64,000 nucleotides of DNA from Immersiella caudata (lineage: Eukaryota; Ascomycota; Sordariomycetes; Sordariales; Lasiosphaeriaceae): the NCBI GenBank assembly GCA_030512335.1, contig JAULSU010000002.1:3968001-4032000 (forward strand), read 5' to 3'. The stretch's first letter is position 1; the number at the start of each line of letters is the position of its first letter. The notes beneath the pieces are model-generated. The model was not told the DNA's origin. It ran no database searches and saw only the letters and a program-made list of their open reading frames with translations. This document shows positions 44,036 through 55,331 of the stretch, piece after piece. Both the position numbers and the translations under genes were made by a program.

Positions 44036-47000
44036 TCACCCTTGCACACCACTTCCCTCTCCATTAGCACCATTGCCACCACTCACACTACCGGCACCCT
44101 CCTTCTTCCCATTCCCATCCACAACCGGCGCCTTCGGCATCTCTACATTGACAACCCTCCACTCCATCCCAACATACCCATCACTCACAACCAGCACATC
44201 CAACTTCCTACCCTCTCCCTCAGGCACTTTCATCCTCGCCCTCGTGACAGGCTTACTCCCAATATCCACCCCCATCTTCTTCCCATCCACAACTCTATTT
44301 CCCGACCCCCATCCAACCCTCTTGACAGCCACGACTTCATCCCCGGCAAGATCCCCAACAATGACAAACCACCCTTCTGTCTGCGGCTTGGGGAACTTCG
44401 GCGCGTACATGCGCCCTTCTCGCTCCGTGATGGGATTTGTGCGTCTCAAGACCACGCCAAGTTCGTCAATTTTGAGGGTGTCGATCTTGACATCGACATT
44501 GGGCACGGCAGAGGCCGCCTTGATGAACTTGTCTTGCGAGTATCGTGGAATGGCGAGGTCTCGGGCGAGTTTTTCAAGCTGGTGGGGGTTTCGGTACGAG
44601 GAGCTCATTTGTTGAAGAGTGGTGTCTTTGTTCTTGCCTTCCAGGGTGGTGTCGACGCCTGGAAGGATGGAAAGGGGGGACTCGGTGGGCCAGCGGGCGG
44701 ACTTGATGCTTTGGAGGAGATGGATAAATTCGAGGAGAGAAGAGAGGTGGCCAAGTTCAGCCATGACGTCGATGGAGGCCTGGATGATACGAACAGCTTG
44801 GTCAAGAACGCTCGTTTGGTCGCCGACGTAATCGGTGATGGGCAGCGGGATCCGCGACATGTGTGCTTGAAGGAGCAGGAAGGACTTGACATGGGGATCC
44901 CACATGGGGAGGCCGAAGCCGGTGGCGGGGAACGGGAGGGCTTTGGAGAGCTCGGCATTGATGAGATCCTCATTGTGGCGGACGGGCAGCTCATCGTACT
45001 CGGTGGCATGGGACATCCATGTCAAGGCATCGATGAAAGAAGCCCCAGCTTTGGCCTTCCGCGCCAGGTAGCGGATCGTTTTGTGCGACAGGTAGTAGTA
45101 ACTCATGATCTTGCCGAGCGGCGTCGGGTCGACATCGCCGTTGGGATAGACCTCGACACACTTGGAGTCTGCGAGGGCCTTGAGCGATGCGTCGACCATT
45201 TCGATCATGAAGCCGTTGGCCGCCTGCTGTGCCGATGTGCTATTGCGCTCCTCGGCTGAGATCTCCAGGCCGTAATAGGACGGGTTTTTGTGCAGACGCC
45301 GGAAGAAGAATGTCCACGTCAGGTAGTCCAACGCGTCTTGCTTCGTGATGACCGTCTCGGCACAGATCTCGGCGCACAAGTGGTTGTCTAGAACAGTGTG
45401 CAGCGAGGACTCGACCGGAAAGCCCGTGTGCAGGAAGTGCTTGTAAAAGTCCTTTTTGGCGTCCTGGGTGAAGATACGTGCCACACCAGAGTTGTCGAAC
45501 TGCGGCCGCCCGGCGCGTCCTAGCATCTGAAGCACGTCGGTGAGGTCCATGTCCTTGTAAGCCTCAATCTTGGCGTCGTAGAACTGGGTGCCCTTGACGA
45601 CAACAAGGTGGGCTGGGAGGTTCACGCCCCAAGCAAGCGTACTCGTGGCAACCAGGATCTGGATCTTGTTGTTCAAGAACAGCTCCTCGGCCAGCTGTCT
45701 GTCAGACTCAACTAAACCGGCATGATGGAGGCCAATGCCGAAGCTGATGGCCTCCTTGAGCGCGTCGTCCTTAACACGGGCAAGATTCAGCTGGAGATCA
45801 TCCTCGTCCATGTGCAGGAACCGCCTCGGGTTGTCCTCCATTCCGCACAGATTGATGAGATCCTTCGCCGTGAGTCGAGTTTGCCGGCGAGACGGCACAA
45901 AGACGATGACTGGCTTGTCGGGACTGTGGTTCAAGATGGCCAGGAAGGTCGGGCGGTTCATCGACTGCATAAGAGGGCAGAAGCCTCTTACCTCAGGGAA
46001 GCCGTCAATGTACAGCTCCAAAGGTACTGGTCTCACCGAGTGCCGGAAGTTGAAGAGTCCCTCTTTAACACCCAGCCAGTTGCCCAGGTCGTTAGCATTG
46101 GCGCAGGCCGTCGACATACCAAGTAGCCGCACTGCATTCTTGGTTGACTCTGCGATGTAGTTCATTCGCGACACGATAATCTCCAGAATAGGACCGCGGT
46201 CTCCAGCAAGAAGGTGAATCTCGTCAATGATGACCAGACTGACCTTTCTCACATAGCCTCTTGTCTGCCAGCTACGCGAGATACCGTCCCACTTTTCAGG
46301 CGTGGTGACGATGATATCTGCATTCTCAATAGTGCGTGTATCCGGAGTGTTATCACCCGTCAACTCGACCAGCTTGAGGCCCAGGGGACGGGCAAGGCGA
46401 GCACCCCAGTCCTTGACACGCTCCCGTACGAGGGCCTTCATTGGTGCAATGTAGACAACCTTGGACCCGGGCCGTTCACGGAAAGCCCACCACATGGCCA
46501 GTTCTGCAGCGACCGTCTTGCCACTTCCTGTCGGTGACCCAAGAAGCACGTTGACCGGTCTGTGATACAGAGTGTGGAAAACCTGCGTCTGCATGGGGTT
46601 GAAGAACTGGAAGCGCTGCGCATAAATCTCCTCCAGCGCCGCATTCTTGAGTGCCAAGATGGGGAGGGGCTGCAGGTTGAGCAAGTCCGTGTAGACACTC
46701 TCGGTGTCAGGTCGGATGAGATGCTGGAACGAGACCGCCGTCACCGTCTCTGCGCCAATCCATCTGTCTGAGACGGCACGGACGTAAATTTGCTTTGGGA
46801 GAGGATCCGACAGCGGAATGGTAAAGTTGAGTTCGTGATCATCGTGAAGCTTCCTCCGGCTCAGAAGGAAGAACTCGTGGTGGTAGATTTCGAAAGTCTC
46901 GGAGTTCTCAACCCAAATATAGTACGACTCGGATGTTCCGTGCAAGAAGTCGTTCCAGCGGAAGTCTGGTGTCACATGGAGCTTTATTCTCAGCACATCG

Positions 47001-50000
47001 CGATTCAAAGGTGCAATCTCGGCCTCGATACTGAGTGTTGGGAAGTTGTCCAGCAACTTGGCGATTTTGCCACCCATTCGAAAGTTGTTAACCAGATTTC
47101 CAATCTCGGCCGGCTCCATTTCCCGCATAGACTCGATGTTCAGAGAGTCTTTGGCGTCGAGGTTATTCAACACCGGCTTCGGAAGGTCGAACTGGTGGAA
47201 GGGGTGCTGGAACTCGGCCCAGATTCTCTTCTCAATGCTCTTCGCCAGCGTGAGCAGAACCCAACACTGATAGCCCCATCTCCGGTTAAGCGCAATCATG
47301 AAAAGCGCTCGGCAGATACGACCCGCTTGCTGAGCAACGTAGTTTAAGTCGTTTGTCAGCGCAAAGTCGTCAGGCTGTCCCCTGGAGATGTAAGACTGGA
47401 GGAGGATGTTGGTTTTGGCCTGCGGAGTGTCAACGCCCGCCTTGACCTCATAAGGAACAAAATTTTTGTTATTCCCCATGGCTGTCAATTCGTTGGCCTC
47501 GTTGTTTCTCGATTGGATATTATCGAACTCGCCGCTCATAGCGATCATCTTCAAAATATCCGTTTCCGTGGCCTCGGGGGTCATCATGGTGTTGAAGATC
47601 TGGATACTCGTGTACTGGATATAGTACTGACTGGCAATACGTCCGATATCCTTGCTGCGAAGCTCCTCGGTGGCCTCGTTGAAGATAATCATCTGACTCT
47701 GTTGAAGCGTCCTTGCAGCCTCGATGGCGAGTTTCCGGCGCCTTTGTACCAGTGACGGATCGTCGTTATACTCGGCCCAGTCGATGCCATACGCCATCGG
47801 ATTTCTCTTCATGCGGACGTAGAGATACGAGTAGCTGATCCATTTGACGGCCTCGGGAATTGAAGTGACAGTCCCCAGCGCAATCTCAGCATTCAAATTG
47901 TCGACAAGCTTGGCCGAGAACCGCGATTCAATAGGCAACTGATCCGTGACTGCAGTGAGATAATGAGATAGCTTGTCCTGTGTCGTGCAAATCATGCCAA
48001 TACCAACGTCCTCGAACTGGGGACGGCCGGCACGACCAAAAATCTGCAACACGTCGAGAATTCCCAGGTCGACAAATTTACCGTCCTGTGCGCTGTAGAC
48101 CTGCGTGCCCTTGATGACAACGGCTGCGGCCGGCAAGTTGACACCCCACGCAAGAGTGGCGGTACAGCATAGGACCTTCAGGACACCCTCTCCGAACAGC
48201 CGCTCCATCAGATTTCGGTCTGACCGCGCCATGCCAGCGTGATGAATACCAATGCCCTTGGGCACAAGCTCACGGAGTTCTCTTCCCTTGGTTTGCTTGA
48301 CGTCCTTCATGGCCGCCTCGTACTTTTCATGGTAAGTGGGATCAAACAGATCAACGCATGCCTGATCGACCGCCTTTTCATAAAGCATCTTTGCCGTTGC
48401 TTGGGTATCTCTTCTGGAGTGAACGAAGACCATTACTTGGTGGTCCAGCTCCAGCATCTCCCTCACCTTGTCGAAGGCCACCTGATCAAGGTTGTCTCGT
48501 GACTGCTTGGTCCCAGCTTTGCCCTTGACACCGATGAAGTGCTGCTCCAGCGGAACAGGCCTGAACGAGCTGTCAAAGTAGAAAAGACCGGCGTACTTGT
48601 TGACGCCCAAGAAGTCCGCCACGTCGACATAGTTCGGCAGCGTGGCACTGAGACCAACCACCCTGATGAGCGACTGCGTGCTCTCAACCTGCCTCTGCGT
48701 TCTCGCCACAAGTGACTCTAGAACCGCTCCTCTTTCGTCGTGAAGCATGTGCACCTCGTCAATGATCAGCAGCCGCACCTTCTGAACCAGCTCCGTGTCG
48801 CCGGTCCCCTTCCTCGTCACAACGTCCCACTTCTCCGGCGTCGTGACGATAATCTGCGTCTGCACAATCTCCGACTTGGTGAGGTGCATATCGCCTGTGT
48901 ACTCTCGCACCTTGATCCCCAACCACGCCAGCCTCTTCCCTAACTTCCCTGTGATCTCCGCCGCCAACGCCTTCATCGGCGCCACATAAACAATCTTGAA
49001 CTCCTCTGCCTGCACCGCAAAATCGGTCGCCTTGGTATGCTCAAACGGGCTCGGCGTCAAATACTGCCCAACCGTATGCAATATCGTCAACATCGCCGCA
49101 TCCGTCTTTCCCGCACCCGTGGGCGCACAGATGAGCATGTTCTCGCTCGTCTTATACGCCACCGGATACACGAGACTCTGCATCCGATTCAACGCAGTAT
49201 ACCCGCGAAACGTCCCGCGACACAGCCCATCCATCTCCTTAATCTCCACCAACCTTCTCCCCGCGCCCAACACCCCCGTCTTCCCCGCTGGAATCGAGTA
49301 CTCCTCATACTTCTCAAACTCCTTCCTCTCACTCCCCGCTGGCAGCGCAAACCTCTTCCCGGAGTGACTCAACGTATTCCCCGCCGCAAACGCCCGATAA
49401 ACGTGCGGATACTCCTCCTCCTTCGCCCTTTCCGCCGCCAACGGCGCACTCTTATGCTCCCTATCCCTCCTCCTCAGCGCCTCCTCCCTCTGCTTTTTCG
49501 TCAACAACCTCATCCCTCCTTCCCCCTCTCCACCCCCCTGATTCCTTTTCATATCCTCCACAACCTCCCCTCTATGCTCCAACAACTCAATCACAAACTC
49601 TAAATCATCAAACCCCACCAAATCCGTCAACCCCCCCTGCAGCTCCTCCTCCGACCTGCCCGCCGTCAGCAAATCCACTATCTGCCCCTGCAACGCTCCC
49701 GGGTCTAATCCCGATTTCCTGCCCGCGATCTCCGCGCACCGCGTAGACAACCACTCCAGTCCGTATCCCCCACTGCCAGATCCACTCGGTCCGGCAACAT
49801 CCTCAACCGAATCGAAATCGATCTCGTCTAAATCGTCATCGGAGAGGAAATCCCAGATATCTCTTGGCGAGGAGCGGGGTTGGTAGGGGTAATCTATGTC
49901 GTCGTCGTTCCAGTCTGGTGCTGCAATGTCTGGTGATTTCTGACTTTGTTGTTGCAAGTTCGCGACGGCGGCTTTCATGGCGTTCAGCTGGATGCGCCAT

Positions 50001-50029
50001 TCTGCGAGGGTGGGTAGTGGGCCGCCCAT
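44036..50029 (-). CDS. Slh1/ASCC3-type tandem Ski2-like helicase
   Basis: One uninterrupted exon of 1997 codons, ATG at 50029. There are two helicase-Sec63 cassettes. The first has CAPTGAGKT near 301-309, DEVHML, SATLPNYVDVADFL and QIFGRAGRPQF. The second has GSPTGSGKT, DEIHLL and QMLGRAGRPQF, each followed by a Sec63-like region. The acidic N-terminus (DIWDFLSDDDLDEIDF) and the lack of a Brr2-type N-terminus point to Slh1/ASCC3 rather than the U5 snRNP helicase Brr2. Family role: the RQT complex that splits collided ribosomes for quality control. The second cassette in this family is often less active, but here its Walker A and DEIH are intact. The C-terminus is Gly/Asn/Ser-rich (GKKEGAGSVSGGNGANGEGS). 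Confidence 0.94.
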   Translation of the reverse strand: MGGPLPTLAEWRIQLNAMKAAVANLQQQSQKSPDIAAPDWNDDDIDYPYQPRSSPRDIWDFLSDDDLDEIDFDSVEDVAGPSGSGSGGYGLEWLSTRCAEIAGRKSGLDPGALQGQIVDLLTAGRSEEELQGGLTDLVGFDDLEFVIELLEHRGEVVEDMKRNQGGGEGEGGMRLLTKKQREEALRRRDREHKSAPLAAERAKEEEYPHVYRAFAAGNTLSHSGKRFALPAGSERKEFEKYEEYSIPAGKTGVLGAGRRLVEIKEMDGLCRGTFRGYTALNRMQSLVYPVAYKTSENMLICAPTGAGKTDAAMLTILHTVGQYLTPSPFEHTKATDFAVQAEEFKIVYVAPMKALAAEITGKLGKRLAWLGIKVREYTGDMHLTKSEIVQTQIIVTTPEKWDVVTRKGTGDTELVQKVRLLIIDEVHMLHDERGAVLESLVARTQRQVESTQSLIRVVGLSATLPNYVDVADFLGVNKYAGLFYFDSSFRPVPLEQHFIGVKGKAGTKQSRDNLDQVAFDKVREMLELDHQVMVFVHSRRDTQATAKMLYEKAVDQACVDLFDPTYHEKYEAAMKDVKQTKGRELRELVPKGIGIHHAGMARSDRNLMERLFGEGVLKVLCCTATLAWGVNLPAAAVVIKGTQVYSAQDGKFVDLGILDVLQIFGRAGRPQFEDVGIGMICTTQDKLSHYLTAVTDQLPIESRFSAKLVDNLNAEIALGTVTSIPEAVKWISYSYLYVRMKRNPMAYGIDWAEYNDDPSLVQRRRKLAIEAARTLQQSQMIIFNEATEELRSKDIGRIASQYYIQYTSIQIFNTMMTPEATETDILKMIAMSGEFDNIQSRNNEANELTAMGNNKNFVPYEVKAGVDTPQAKTNILLQSYISRGQPDDFALTNDLNYVAQQAGRICRALFMIALNRRWGYQCWVLLTLAKSIEKRIWAEFQHPFHQFDLPKPVLNNLDAKDSLNIESMREMEPAEIGNLVNNFRMGGKIAKLLDNFPTLSIEAEIAPLNRDVLRIKLHVTPDFRWNDFLHGTSESYYIWVENSETFEIYHHEFFLLSRRKLHDDHELNFTIPLSDPLPKQIYVRAVSDRWIGAETVTAVSFQHLIRPDTESVYTDLLNLQPLPILALKNAALEEIYAQRFQFFNPMQTQVFHTLYHRPVNVLLGSPTGSGKTVAAELAMWWAFRERPGSKVVYIAPMKALVRERVKDWGARLARPLGLKLVELTGDNTPDTRTIENADIIVTTPEKWDGISRSWQTRGYVRKVSLVIIDEIHLLAGDRGPILEIIVSRMNYIAESTKNAVRLLGMSTACANANDLGNWLGVKEGLFNFRHSVRPVPLELYIDGFPEVRGFCPLMQSMNRPTFLAILNHSPDKPVIVFVPSRRQTRLTAKDLINLCGMEDNPRRFLHMDEDDLQLNLARVKDDALKEAISFGIGLHHAGLVESDRQLAEELFLNNKIQILVATSTLAWGVNLPAHLVVVKGTQFYDAKIEAYKDMDLTDVLQMLGRAGRPQFDNSGVARIFTQDAKKDFYKHFLHTGFPVESSLHTVLDNHLCAEICAETVITKQDALDYLTWTFFFRRLHKNPSYYGLEISAEERNSTSAQQAANGFMIEMVDASLKALADSKCVEVYPNGDVDPTPLGKIMSYYYLSHKTIRYLARKAKAGASFIDALTWMSHATEYDELPVRHNEDLINAELSKALPFPATGFGLPMWDPHVKSFLLLQAHMSRIPLPITDYVGDQTSVLDQAVRIIQASIDVMAELGHLSSLLEFIHLLQSIKSARWPTESPLSILPGVDTTLEGKNKDTTLQQMSSSYRNPHQLEKLARDLAIPRYSQDKFIKAASAVPNVDVKIDTLKIDELGVVLRRTNPITEREGRMYAPKFPKPQTEGWFVIVGDLAGDEVVAVKRVGWGSGNRVVDGKKMGVDIGSKPVTRARMKVPEGEGRKLDVLVVSDGYVGMEWRVVNVEMPKAPVVDGNGKKEGAGSVSGGNGANGEGSGVQG

Positions 50030-51166
50030 TTTGGCTTCAGTTTCCAGGCCTGTGGTTGCTCATCAATGTCGTTTGAAGGTCCGAATGAGAGCGGGGCGAA
50101 AGTGGGTGAGATTGGCTTTCTGCGCTGAGGGCTTGAAATTTCCTCCGGGATTTCCTCAGAGTCGCTGGGGGGAAAGGTCAATGGAAACTAGGTACCAAGC
50201 TTTTGGATACAACAGGATTTGGCCCCAGTATGCCCGCTGCTTTTGAGGTTGAAGTGGGCAGTTTCAGTCTCGGCGGTTGACTCACTTGCCGGCGCAAGTT
50301 GAGTGCGAGCCGCGCCCAAATTCTAGGCCTGAAGACTGCGGTTCACGATGGACCCCGCTAAAATCCGGGGTATGATGCGCTATTACAACCCTAACCCCTT
50401 CCTCTATGATCAGTGAGGTACCTATCCCATCTCAACGTCTACACTGAGGCTTTTACTGGTCGAATGTTAGGTAACACATCTGCTCGTCTCAAATCAAATC
50501 CACGTACGCTCAAAGTGCCATAAATACTCATGAATTTATCGCATGTCGAGGCTGTGGGAAGTCAGAGCACATGGAAACCTCATCTCTCACTATGAATCAT
50601 GCTCTTGATAAACCCACGTCCACTTAAAGTAGGTAGCATACAGGGGGTCAGATCATGTATTAGAAGAGCCAAGATCATATTATCAAACCCCAAACTCCGT
50701 GACCGGATACTACTCTTGCGCTGTCTTCCCACCCCCTCCATGCTATGCCCTGCCTGTCAGGCTCCTGCCCAAGCAACCCTGAAAACCTCCTTCGTCTACT
50801 GAAATAAAACGGCGACATAAAAAAGACGATGAGAAGGAAAGACGCGAGAAAACTTTGTCGTAGTCGTACATTTGTTTCGTTGCGTGTTCACCTCCCCGGT
50901 TCGAGAGATCCTAAGGCTGATAGCTGCCGGCCATGGCGATGAAATTCATGATGTATGTCGGACCCCTTTCATCGCGTTCCACTCCACGGGCTCTGTTCTC
51001 TCTTCTTCCCTGGGCCCTCGGCACGGATTCCCCACACGCGGCTCTATTCGCTAGGTAGCATCCTTCGATATGTTGCTAGCGTCGTCATGTCCAACAGAGT
51101 TCCAGGACTCGATGCTGTCCTACTTCCCAGCCAAACGTAGTCCACCCCCGACATCAAAGAAACCCC
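50030..51166. other. slh1 promoter and sec4 3' flank
   Basis: No coding frame is supported. A telo-box-like AACCCTAACCCC lies at 50387-50398, about 360 bases upstream of the slh1 ATG. Confidence 0.45.
50387..50398 (+). promoter_or_regulatory. Telo-box-like motif upstream of slh1
   Basis: AACCCTAACCCC contains the AACCCTAA core. A second copy occurs about 390 bases upstream of get3. A regulatory role is inference only. Confidence 0.3.
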
Positions 51167-51962
51167 TCAGCAGCACTTGCCACCCGATGCACCTCCTTGC
51201 TCCCCAACATTGACAGCGGGGCCAGTTGATTGCTCGTTCTTTGACGTGTCGACGATCTTCTTCTTGATATCGGCGGCAAGGCTGAAGAAAGCCTCCTCAA
51301 TGTTCTTGTTGGTCTTGGCCGAGACCTCGAGGAATGGGATACCCAACTCGTCTGCGAGTGCCTGGCCTTGTTCGGTCGAAACCATCCGCTTCTCCTCCCA
51401 GTCGCACTTGTTACCGATCAGGATCTTGTTGACGCCCTCCGTTGCGTGTTGCTCAACGTTTGCGAACCAGGTTCGGATATCTGTAAGCGAACAATCTGTC
51501 AGCACCTCATGCTCCTGCCTCCACCACAACTTCCGAACGCAAGAGACCAAACGCACTGTTGAACGACCGCTCGTCAGTGACATCGTAGACGAGGAGAATA
51601 CCCATCGCGCCGCGGTAGTACGCCGTGGTGATGGTCCGGAAGCGTTCTTGCCCAGCCGTATCCCAAATCTGTAACTTAACGCGCTTCCCATCGAGCTCAA
51701 TCGTCCGGATCTTGAAGTCGATGCCAATCGTGGTGATAAAGGACGGCGTGAAGGAGTCCTCGCTAAAGCGCAGGAGACAGCATGACTTGCCGACACCCGA
51801 ATCTCCGATCAGCAGCAGCTTGATCTATTGCAAAGATCCATCGTAAGCAGCAATTCGATCTATTCGCAAGTCCGCATCCAACCGAAAGGGGCGGTGGGCT
51901 GGCGATGGCGATCAACGGAGGGGTATAGCTACCAAGAAGTCGTAATTTCTGTTACTAGACAT
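51167..51962 (-). CDS. Rab8/Sec4-family secretory GTPase
   Basis: Three exons, 51962-51933, 51824-51557 and 51480-51167, have introns of 108 and 76 nt and give 203 residues. GDSGVGKS (P-loop), FITTIGIDFKIRTIEL (switch I with the Thr), WDTAGQERFRTITTAYYRGA (switch II), NKCD and EVSAK are all present. The C-terminus GGKCC is a double-cysteine geranylgeranylation site. The sequence is closest to Sec4/Ypt2/SrgA, which directs post-Golgi vesicles to the growing tip with the exocyst. The first exon encodes only MSSNRNYDFL, a common layout for fungal Rab genes. Confidence 0.95.
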
Positions 51963-53108
51963 TTTGACGAAATGGACGCCGCCGGCTGTGTCTCCTCGTT
52001 TCGCTGGTTCGGTGTGGTGTGGGCTGAATGGATGGGAATCTTCGTTTGCGGATGGGAGGCGTTCACGTAAGATGTACGATGACAGAGGACCAATATAAGT
52101 AGCGGAGTTGGGCGAGTGGAAGGGTGCGTGTCGCGATGCGCTGCGAAATTAAGAGTACGGGGTAGAGTGTCGAGAGTTTGTTTCTCGGTGCGCCCACAGG
52201 ACTGTAAAGCGGCGCAACAAGCAGAGAGTTAGTTGATTGCCACTTTTGACAGCGGGTTACAGAGTTCAGAGTTCAGGGCGCCCTGTGAAGAAGGACAACG
52301 AGCAGCGATAGATGGGGGGACAGGCCGGCGAGACAAGTCGGGGGTGGAGATGGGCAAATGACAGAATGGCCGATGTGACCGACCGACAAGCGGGCGGCCA
52401 TAAGGGGGCTGACGCACCTGTCTCTGTTCCAACAGCAACGGAAGGTCTGCACCTGGCGGCTTGGAATCGTCAGGTGTCAGGCTGAAGTGCAGGCAGAAAG
52501 ATGGCGGCAAGGTTTGCTGCGTGAAGGCTCGAAGTATGTGCAAGGTGCAGCAACCTGGAAAGGCAGATGTGACGTCCCGGGGTTGACTGACGAAGTTGAG
52601 TGAGCCGCAACACTCCAGGCACCTCAAAGACCGTGGGACGCCGCCCTGTCTCGGCTTGGTGCTTGGGTCTTGGCAAAACGCACTGACAACGACGGCTGAC
52701 ACAGAAAGTGGCGTCGTCATCCCTGCGCCACAACTGTGACCCAGGTCACACATCATTGGTCATCGCTACCTTCGGGCTGGAAAAGGGGTTCCAGACTCGC
52801 GCTCCTAGCACCAAAAACTTCCGTGAGGTGCACATCCTGGAGGCTCATATTGCATCAAACCAATTGCGCTACGACGTTCTGCCAAGTTGAACTTCGCTGC
52901 TAACCCTTGTGTATATCTGTTGGAGCCAGATGACAAATGCATTCATATTGATTCAGTACGCTGTGCAGTCATTTCAACATTGCTATCGTACCAACAGAAG
53001 CAAATAGGTGATTCTCGTTGATGCAGAAGGCCACCTCGATGCTCGTTTCGCTTTTGTTTGTGCCTGCTGAGCGAGAACAAGTCACAGCAGAAATGGTCAA
53101 AAGGACAT
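51963..53108. other. sec4 promoter region and nca2 3' flank
   Basis: About 1.1 kb without a supported gene; several overlapping frames on both strands have non-ATG starts. Confidence 0.45.
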
Positions 53109-55331
53109 CTAGGCCTTCCTGCCCAGCCATTCAGCGTATGCCCAGCGAATTCTGTCCAGCGCTCTCATCTGAACGTTGATCCCCCTGAGGTTAGCCAACT
53201 CATCGGCATCTTCGATAAATTCCTTTTCAACTTCGCTGGGGAGCACGCCGTGCGCTAGCCTGCGTAGGAGATGAACCTCAGACAGTAACAGACCATGGTC
53301 CTTGTATGAGATAACATTAGTAGGCGAAGGCGTGGCGTCGGACAAGATTTTGTCAATTTTCCTCAGGACTCTGGTGGTGCGTCGGGTCTTCTGTCCGCGA
53401 CGAAGACCCTTCCGATTCCAGAGGACGTTTCTCAGATATTGAAACAGGCTGATTGATACTTTTCTGTGTCAGCAAGCAGTAGCAGGAACAAATACCAAAC
53501 AAACTGACCAAGAATACCAGGTGTCAACCCAACAAAGCCAAATACCAATTCTTGGCTCTTCAGCAGGGCGTCGATGCCGCTGATTGCCACTTCCAAGTCT
53601 ACTTTTGTCTTTTGCACCTGGATGAGAAGCGACCGAACCAAATCTCCTTTCACGGCGCCAACAAAAGGTCGCCTCAAATCCTTTTCGTACGCTTTGAGAA
53701 CCGGGGTAACGTCTCCTTCCTTGACCTTTGATCGAATCTCGGCGATTTGGCTCTCGGTGATGGAGGAAGTGCCGACCGCCATGTCCGGCCTATCTGTTGA
53801 AAATTCCACCACCATACGCTCCAGACTTTCCCGATCTGCCTTGAGACTGTCTCGACTCATGATGGCAATCTCGCTCGTCGAATCGTGTCGGATGGTTCCG
53901 ATGATCTTGCGGATGGGATCTACAACCCAGTTGAACCAAAAATCGCGCGTTGTCGTTCCTAGGTCGCGGATCCAGTTGATAATGTCTTCTTTCCTGTTGG
54001 ATAACACGCGGAGAATTGTAGACGACGAAACGAGCAAGGCTACCGCTGGCAACCAAAAGCGGACGAGCCTTGATGGCCGACCATTCTTGCGCGCTACTTT
54101 TGCCATGTTTCTTGTATGCCTCGGGAGTCCAGTTTGAAGAATTTCAAGGATTCTGCGCGCCAGGATGGCCGGTCGTTCCGCGTCCACAGAATCCTCGGCG
54201 TGGATGGATAGCTCTGGGTCTTCTTCTACCCCCGCAAAAACTTTATCCTCGTACTCGGAGAGGCCAACATCGAGGACGTGAGTTTTCCGGAGGATCACGT
54301 CCATGAGAGCGACGCTTCGCTCCAACAGCCCTTTCCACTCGTGATCGCCATCGCCCTCCTCTGTCGTCCCGAAGCTGAGGCCTTCAACCATAAGAATACC
54401 CAAGCCCGTTGCCGTCATTTCCCGGAGTTTCCTCAGCTGAGATTGCTTTCGACGGGCCTCCGCGCGGCCAATGCCAACGTGGGACACGACCCGGCGGCGG
54501 AGATCCGTGATGGTTCGCTCCGCGATGCTCTCCCTTACAATCGAGTAAAACTGGCGCCATTGTCTGGAAAGACTTTCTCTGCGTGGTGCCGAATGCCCAG
54601 CGTCACTGCTCTGGCCCTGGTCCTGGTCCTGCTCCGACTCGTCTCCATGAGTGCCAGATTCGCTAGAGAAAGCCGCCGGTATCAACGATGCCGCATGCTC
54701 CCTTCGTACACGGTGAAATCGATCAAGGCTCTCCGAATAAATGTCCCGAGACCATCCCCACATGCGCGATGGTGAGGTTTGAACTGTGTACAAGGCGCTA
54801 CTCCAATAAGACCCCAACACATCGTCCCAGTACCAAATGTCGTCGCTTAGAGGGATGATTTGGTCAAGAAGAGTGTTTAAAAGGAGGCCGTATGTTTGCA
54901 CCGTCGCCTTGCCCACCAGCAGCCATTCGATCTCCGTCTCATATTGGCTCTTACCTGCGAGTTCATGGAAACTGGGCCGCTCGCCGGTCAGGCCGGACTG
55001 CATGAGCAGGGACTGGATGCGTAGCGAGCCCAACGTGGACCTTGAGGTTGAGCTGGATGACAGAGACTTTGCAATGCGCACCAGCTCACCGACGCGCGGC
55101 GATGAGAGCGCATCGGCGACGGAAATACCGGGTTGGGCGGATTGGCCGTCAAAACCCTGGTCCTCTATTTCCTGCTCATTGAGCGTGAGAGGCACCAGGG
55201 AGATGCGATCAATCTGCGCATCCAGGCGGCGCACCTGACTGCAGCACAGGGACAAAGTCAACAAACCAATGCGGGGATGCAAAACGGACGGTGGAACCCC
55301 GGGAAAATACTAACTCGGCCACAAGCGACAT
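53109..55331 (-). CDS. Nca2, nuclear control of ATPase protein 2
   Basis: Three exons, 55331-55311, 55234-53509 and 53458-53109, are joined across 76- and 50-nt introns and give 698 residues. The 7-codon first exon MSLVAEL joins VRRLDAQIDRISL exactly in frame. Family features: LLNTLLDQIIPLSDDIWYWD, SPSRMWGWSRDIYSE, a transmembrane helix in LVRFWLPAVALLVSSSTIL, DPIRKIIGTIRHD, a second hydrophobic region LVFGFVGLTPGIL, and the C-terminal KDHGLLLSEVHLLRRL. In yeast Nca2 is a mitochondrial membrane protein affecting expression of ATP synthase subunits 6 and 8. The start lies 1.2 kb from the divergent erg25. Confidence 0.93.

Noticed and set aside
44042..45259. 405-codon plus-strand open frame opposite slh1
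   Set aside because: It is fully antisense to the conserved helicase exon and its composition mirrors the codon bias of slh1; no domain and no independent start context.
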